From contig JAZKZE010000054.1 in assembly GCA_045612485.1 (NCBI GenBank), positions 1 to 10,695 on the forward strand: 10,695 nucleotides of DNA, given 5' to 3'. Of the stretch, positions 9,401 to 10,695 are shown in pieces. Under the pieces are notes generated by a model, which was not told where the DNA came from, did not search any database, and was given only the letters and a program-made list of their open reading frames with translations. A program made the translations under genes and the position numbers. The stretch comes from RGIG5327 sp045612485. GTDB lineage: Bacteria > Verrucomicrobiota > Lentisphaeria > Victivallales > UBA1829. Every line of letters begins with the position of its first letter. Position 1 is the first letter of the stretch.

Positions 9401-9486
9401 TTCAAATCCTCCTTTACTCCTGCGGAAAGAATAAAAGAAAAGAAAAAAACGGGGATCGTTAAAAAAAGGAAAATCCAGTTTTTCAT
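3472..9486 (-). CDS. Large secreted alpha-2-macroglobulin family protein, thioester motif lost
   Basis: Bacterial alpha-2-macroglobulins are periplasmic or envelope protease traps. This 2004-residue example begins with a signal peptide (hydrophobic 4-20, likely cleavage near SAG at 21-23, no lipobox Cys, so probably soluble). Residues 25-370 form a helical, partly TPR-like region, clearest at about 324-361. Then come macroglobulin domains, including the MG2 hallmark DRPIYKPGDTVYFTGYVR (627-644), and an FFWGWKRHF segment (1138-1146). A flexible Met/Ala/Ser/Lys-rich stretch (about 1190-1250) fits a bait region. The A2M domain core is RENFADSLLW to TSWRVRAWGL (1255-1296), followed by a thioester-like helical domain with NSDGGWGWFSG (1551-1561) and a C-terminal MG domain (about 1890-1975). 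At about 1475-1485, where relatives have YGC-x-EQ, the sequence is SKNIFGTVSKF, so covalent trapping is not expected. AAAGGAG lies 7 nt before the ATG, and the gene starts 14 nt after its DUF302 partner. Confidence 0.92.
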   Translation of the reverse strand: MKNWIFLFLTIPVFFFSFILSAGVKEDLKEIRKLYNNGNYKEAALLSYNALKKMAKDSDELLAGEIYRFGDDSYARLGKYGEQSSLQDFVMKNFPENLSVLENLKTGFSFGYILDGKLVRGYPGGIRARSVNLQEYDRIRLLQHLYKAKKKFDNSGPAARGKYYAALTRFLAKERGETWKYQNLTNLKEAPRYDKISSYSYSPPPVDKNGDPLLYKVPSSFESAANDGERLRYCWEMMKKAPENSVIYKQAFRDFANFLYKEFDFSFLDGQLKNEYYNYEKNIEKLRSLKENESICRLASGVKKITLPEEYNYIRLFREAGEDILLARIYTSRLQLEKAVEHYKKALEKSPKDKNILKEIKNITGSYGMLLPVKMSVEGEKAEVKLIYRNGESAFVTVRELDWKKLYETFLTKRSLVNEKVPYDLYSFMGYSYWYNNKSHNLRTESPWKELAEGKIIDSFEMKLYPRKGHLNTGTKIPLAKIKKAGFYLVTVKLKNGTECETLYCVTKGTLLSINGKAGTRIIFCDAKTGKALPGKNFQLYSYRNFYARNPKDVKKYGSRNKIFTEKKEFTTGKDGSFIIPREKKNSTSFLVSFDEKCPLIMSVNIVSGKFHFSNFPERRRVFFITDRPIYKPGDTVYFTGYVRTPSYTEGKTPKMPGKYTVAIRGARNTKLYDKALPVDEKTSSFTSSVKLPEDAPLGIYRIYGKDGSITFAVEEFKKNDCELTVSSNASSVKNGEKICFFLQGKYYTSAPMSGAGISWKVYRKEKHFSFPLSAPFDFLYGKGYFYCCKRWMPSIHTAHWGNTGSELVLEGKLKADKEGKGVVTIPEKITKRFAGRNSLYTIKAEVKDDSNSPVMASHSVTVSNTPFYVYILCGKGFYFPGEIITPEVAVYTPEGEKIQDGSVIYSLYTRKMGKDLLPVKGKLLKKEKFSLKEGKFTISIRESSSYLLEAEVVTPKGKVIASQLIFVRGMDKNEKNIAENIYTELPLEIIRDKSCYSPGEKVRFLITSKWENGTFFLFRHPERVSSMEKAVMTGKSMVVEMAITDKDHPNTFFEVVTVRDGKIYSERMNIPVPPEKKIMDITLLPAEKTAAPGGKLPLKVLLKDTKGNPLQGVFTLAVYDRKLEQTARNNAANIFSFFWGWKRHFYSRIGHLMQTQIPVHKGSYIPDLSSIWSLWFLPEKSFQGFGKEKVRQEENTSMETYVSVKRRNLLTKGRSAPVAAMAMAPLKRAENMDASVSETSSGSGQEMENTVSIRENFADSLLWIGRKDVGKDGMAEVLIPVSDDLTSWRVRAWGLTSDNMVGEAMTEFTVNKDLMCRLTLPRFLINGDESTLIAHFHNLTDKEMNITFSLQNNTPSAVMTGGKKREKIILPAKGYKSISFPIKAMQEGEGSFTLKAWDNRSRKSDALLLKLPVLVKGSPETLYYGGSLDKETNTKTVSFTVPEKRRKGSFLLTFDLASSVAAPAMRLLPFLAADKSKNIFGTVSKFVPALAAKRVLDTLKLSFNDLSLTKTSLDPLWKEYLWKNDVPVYTETLFAKNLSDGEKMLLAMQNSDGGWGWFSGNSEHSYPDTTAEALEALLYVKEYKKDGKNPAAFEKGVKYLHSYTEKRLAAIKEKKLVPSDTDALVLKVLTQCGKHIPEMEKILLEKKKYLSPYGLAMLGKALAKNSPQRKEVIRNLYQYLTENRANGTAYLSIPVSFSCFWYGNDNMTNSAFLSLLLEEDGENFLCTALARYLAVNIQYSPWRNSTRSLGKVLQALSEYMLKKGESSTDMEVTLFLNGKEWKKVKIGRKNIWKDLSFFIEENSQEGKKFLQNGKQDFTVSYAGKGALLYNLSLSYFSLEDRIKPAGKEMKIKRQYYKKIPVKTSSSMVDGKGSSVKVEVENYIRKKLVAEEKLLPGDIVEVELIPESGNDYDYVSLLDPLPAGFEYVNARSGYQWNSFVPVYREYGKTEARFYLRNLARGKGNISYEIRAQLPGVYTALPATGKGEYAPLLKCNTQSQSLAIK

Positions 9487-9500
9487 ATAAAACTCCTTTA

Positions 9501-10007
9501 TTATTTCAGAAGTCCGTGAAGCATAACTTTCTGCTCCGGAATGATGTCATTATGGAATACTTCCGCCATATTGCCCCCCACAATACGGGTGAATAAAGAA
9601 AGATTCAACCTTGCAAGATATACTTTCCCGTCCTTCTCATAAATTGCCACCTTGCAGGGGATCATACTGCCAGCTTTCCGGCTTTGTGGATCTTTCAGTA
9701 GTTTTGCGGCATATTTGCTGTTGCAGAGTTCAAAAACAGCAATACGTTCCCCTTCTTTCATGTACGGCATCCCGCATTGGACTTTCCGGCAGATCCAGGA
9801 GGGATTTTCCGCTGCGTTCTGCTGAAAAAGTTTTACAGATTCCTCAAAGGCATACTTACATTCATATTCCGGCAAAATCGTATGACGCAGAAAAAGGATC
9901 CCTGCAAGGAACAGCAAAGCCGCTCCCGGAAGAGCCCCGAAAAAAATTGCAAGATAAAAGGAACGCTTTTCCTTTTTCCTGTTCAAAAGTTTTTCACATA
10001 CATTCAT
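9501..10007 (-). CDS. Membrane-anchored DUF302 protein
   Basis: A 168-residue protein whose biochemical role is not established. A basic N-terminus (KKEKR, 11-15) is followed by one transmembrane helix at about 17-40, so the rest (41-168) should face the periplasm. The C-terminal part matches my recollection of the DUF302 pattern: FEESVKLFQQ (54-63), VFELCNSKYAAKLLKDP (91-107), SMIPCKVAIYEKDGKVYLAR (114-133), then NMAEVF. Six cysteines (4, 50, 73, 78, 95, 118) are present, five of them in the exported part; whether they pair or bind a ligand cannot be told here. The ATG at 10007 has GAGGAA about 6 nt upstream. Only 14 nt separate it from the alpha-2-macroglobulin, so the two are almost certainly co-transcribed and may act together in the envelope; that link is inference from position. 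Confidence 0.8.
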   Translation of the reverse strand: MNVCEKLLNRKKEKRSFYLAIFFGALPGAALLFLAGILFLRHTILPEYECKYAFEESVKLFQQNAAENPSWICRKVQCGMPYMKEGERIAVFELCNSKYAAKLLKDPQSRKAGSMIPCKVAIYEKDGKVYLARLNLSLFTRIVGGNMAEVFHNDIIPEQKVMLHGLLK

Positions 10008-10045
10008 AAAGATTCCTCAATGTAAAAAAATCATTTTTTTTGAAA

Positions 10046-10075
10046 ATAATATACCTTCAGACAAAGAAAGTTCAA
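10046..10075 (-). promoter_or_regulatory. Putative promoter of the DUF302-A2M operon
   Basis: On the minus strand, TTGAAC (10070-10075) is followed by TATATT (10048-10053) after 16 nt, or by TATTAT (10046-10051) after 18 nt. Transcription would start near 10040, giving a leader of about 33 nt that contains long A and T runs before the GAGGAA ribosome site. The arrangement resembles the other promoters in the window, though the -35 box is a weaker match. Confidence 0.5.
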
Positions 10076-10133
10076 GAAAGGTTTTCCTTAACAGAAAATA
10101 ATCTTATCTTTTTTTGCCATTCCGGGTCATTTT

Positions 10134-10157
10134 CCTGTTTTTCTGTTGCAAAACAGG
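10134..10157. promoter_or_regulatory. Inverted repeat in the divergent promoter region
   Basis: CCTGTTT (10134-10140) and AAACAGG (10151-10157) form a perfect 7-bp inverted repeat around a 10-nt centre, itself containing a second CTGTT/AACAG pair. It ends 3 nt upstream of the -35 box proposed for the zinc-ribbon gene and lies within the 211-nt region between the divergent genes. The position would suit an operator, but no regulator gene is nearby and chance cannot be excluded. Confidence 0.3.
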
Positions 10158-10160
10158 CAC

Positions 10161-10188
10161 TTGAAAAATTCCAAAGAGCCGGTATAGT
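10161..10188 (+). promoter_or_regulatory. Putative sigma70 promoter of the zinc-ribbon gene
   Basis: TTGAAA (10161-10166), a 16-nt spacer and TATAGT (10183-10188) match consensus at 5 of 6 bases in each box. Transcription would begin near 10195, placing the strong ribosome site AAAGGAGGGGG (10205-10215) in a leader of about 24 nt. It is back to back with the promoter for the DUF302-A2M operon. Confidence 0.6.
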
Positions 10189-10218
10189 CATCATTACTTT
10201 CAACAAAAGGAGGGGGAT

Positions 10219-10494
10219 ATGAAAGTATTTTATTGCAGAAACTGCGGATTTTTCCGTAACTGGGAAGAGGGGAGAAAAGAAGAATATTTCACACAGGATC
10301 ATGAAGGCTTTTCTCCGGAAAGCCTGGAAAAGCTGGAAAAGCTCCTGCTTGATAAAATGGAGATCCATTGTCCTGTCTGTTGGGAAAAAGGTCTTTTCTC
10401 CATTCACGGAGCAACCGTCAAATATGAATTGACGGCAAGAAAAACCAATCTTCTCACGGTGAGAAAATTTTATTATCTGGAAATAAAACGGTAG
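10219..10494 (+). CDS. Small zinc-ribbon-like protein of unknown function
   Basis: A 91-residue protein that I do not recognise beyond its motif. Two Cys-x2-Cys knuckles, CRNC at 6-9 and CPVC at 51-54, could jointly bind one zinc ion in ribbon fashion. The 41 residues between them include a charged helix (SPESLEKLEKLLLDKMEI, about 32-49). The C-terminal part (about 60-90) looks like beta strands rich in Lys/Arg. There is no signal peptide or membrane segment, so it is probably cytoplasmic. The ATG follows an excellent Shine-Dalgarno (AAGGAGG), and a promoter-like sequence lies upstream. It is the only plus-strand gene in the window and appears monocistronic, ending 71 nt before a strong hairpin. 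It could bind nucleic acid or simply be a structural zinc protein; neither is shown by the sequence. Confidence 0.75.
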   Translation: MKVFYCRNCGFFRNWEEGRKEEYFTQDHEGFSPESLEKLEKLLLDKMEIHCPVCWEKGLFSIHGATVKYELTARKTNLLTVRKFYYLEIKR

Positions 10495-10565
10495 GCGGCT
10501 TCATCCAATTACGCAGAAAGTCATTCATTATTTGAGCCAATATCAAAGTCAATGTACATACACAA

Positions 10566-10601
10566 AAAAGGACATGACTTCCGGAGAGGTCATGTCCTTT
10601 T
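10566..10601. terminator. Bidirectional intrinsic terminator
   Basis: A perfect 13-bp stem, AAAAGGACATGAC (10566-10578) with GTCATGTCCTTTT (10589-10601), encloses a 10-nt centre. That centre can add three more pairs (one G-U) around a CGGA tetraloop. The A/T tails give a T-run on both strands: four T on the plus strand and six on the minus strand (10564-10569). It sits between the convergent zinc-ribbon gene (ends 10494) and the minus-strand coding fragment (ends 10662), as expected for a shared terminator. Confidence 0.85.
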
Positions 10602-10613
10602 CGGCTTTTATAT

Positions 10614-10639
10614 GATCCGCAATTCTGCAATCGCGGATC
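10614..10639. repeat. Second intergenic hairpin
   Basis: GATCCGC (10614-10620) and GCGGATC (10633-10639) form a 7-bp GC-rich stem. After one mismatch, ATT/AAT pairing continues inside to a CTGC loop. No T-run follows on either strand, so it is not a standard intrinsic terminator. It lies 22 nt beyond the stop of the minus-strand coding fragment and may protect the 3' end of that mRNA or be a short dispersed palindrome. Confidence 0.45.
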
Positions 10640-10661
10640 AATGGTTTATTTATGGTTTTAC

Positions 10662-10695
10662 TCAGGCAATGGTCGCCTTGAAGGAGTAAGCATCC
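10662..10695 (-). CDS. C-terminal fragment of an unidentified protein (partial, cut by window edge)
   Basis: Minus-strand codons at the edge read DAYSFKATIA followed by TGA (10662-10664). The codons used (GCT, TAC, AAG, GCG, GCC) look like ordinary coding sequence, and a strong terminator follows on the same strand. The fragment is too short to identify, and reading-frame choice rests mainly on the sensible peptide and the downstream terminator. Confidence 0.35.
   Translation of the reverse strand, partial: DAYSFKATIA

Larger units (their letters stand above)
10495..10661. other. Convergent intergenic region
   Basis: These 167 bases between the zinc-ribbon gene and the right-edge fragment contain the two hairpins listed separately. 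The first 70 bases (10495-10564) show no reading frame with a ribosome site and no other structure that I can support. Confidence 0.5.

Noticed and set aside
9418..9486. Lipoprotein signal on the A2M, as in E. coli YfhM
   Set aside because: The hydrophobic segment ends in ILSAGVK with no Cys at a lipobox position, so an ordinary signal peptide is the better reading.
10072..10407. 111-codon open frame on the minus strand over the zinc-ribbon gene
   Set aside because: It overlaps the plus-strand gene, which has a strong ribosome site and paired CxxC motifs. The minus-strand frame has no such support and would also cover the promoter region of both divergent units.
10681..10695. AAGGAG near the right edge as a ribosome site for a plus-strand gene
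   Set aside because: No ATG, GTG or TTG follows at a suitable distance before the window ends (the sequence reads AAGCATCC), and a minus-strand coding fragment covers the same bases.
1..10695. CRISPR array, insertion sequence or integrase next to the tRNA
   Set aside because: I found no regularly spaced direct repeats, transposase-like frame or duplicated tRNA 3' end within the window.

Overview
This looks like a window from a Gram-negative bacterial chromosome, with a GC content of roughly 40-45% (estimated by eye). Three things point to a Gram-negative envelope: a very large exported bacterial alpha-2-macroglobulin, a membrane-anchored DUF302 protein, and three enzymes that make a CDP-3,6-dideoxyhexose precursor of the kind used in O-antigens or other surface glycans. 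I cannot name the taxon from sequence alone. Bacterial A2M proteins of about 2000 residues with an N-terminal helical/TPR part also occur in environmental and gut phyla outside the Proteobacteria. No transposase, integrase, CRISPR array or phage gene is visible.

Nearly everything is transcribed on the minus strand. Reading in that direction from high to low coordinates: (1) the last few codons of an unidentified gene at the right edge (10662-10695), then a bidirectional hairpin terminator; (2) a short plus-strand gene for a 91-residue zinc-ribbon-like protein (10219-10494), convergent on that terminator and with its own promoter; (3) a divergent promoter region (about 10008-10218) that also drives a minus-strand pair, the DUF302 membrane protein (9501-10007) and, 14 nt later, the 2004-residue alpha-2-macroglobulin (3472-9486); (4) a 67-nt gap carrying a near-consensus promoter; (5) a tight three-gene operon ddhA-ddhB-ddhC (3404 down to 144); (6) a tRNA-Ser(CGA) with its own promoter at the left edge.

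The ddh operon encodes glucose-1-phosphate cytidylyltransferase, CDP-glucose 4,6-dehydratase and the B6/[2Fe-2S] 3-dehydrase (E1). Together they convert glucose-1-phosphate to the precursor of CDP-4-keto-3,6-dideoxyglucose. The dedicated reductase partner of E1 (DdhD/E3) and the terminal reductase or epimerase that fixes the final sugar are not in the window, so the pathway is incomplete here.

The A2M-DUF302 pair is the most unusual part. The A2M has the MG2, bait-region, A2M and thioester-domain landmarks, but the Cys-x-Glu-Gln thioester motif is replaced by unrelated residues. Its partner is a DUF302 protein, not the penicillin-binding protein PbpC that accompanies E. coli-type A2M.
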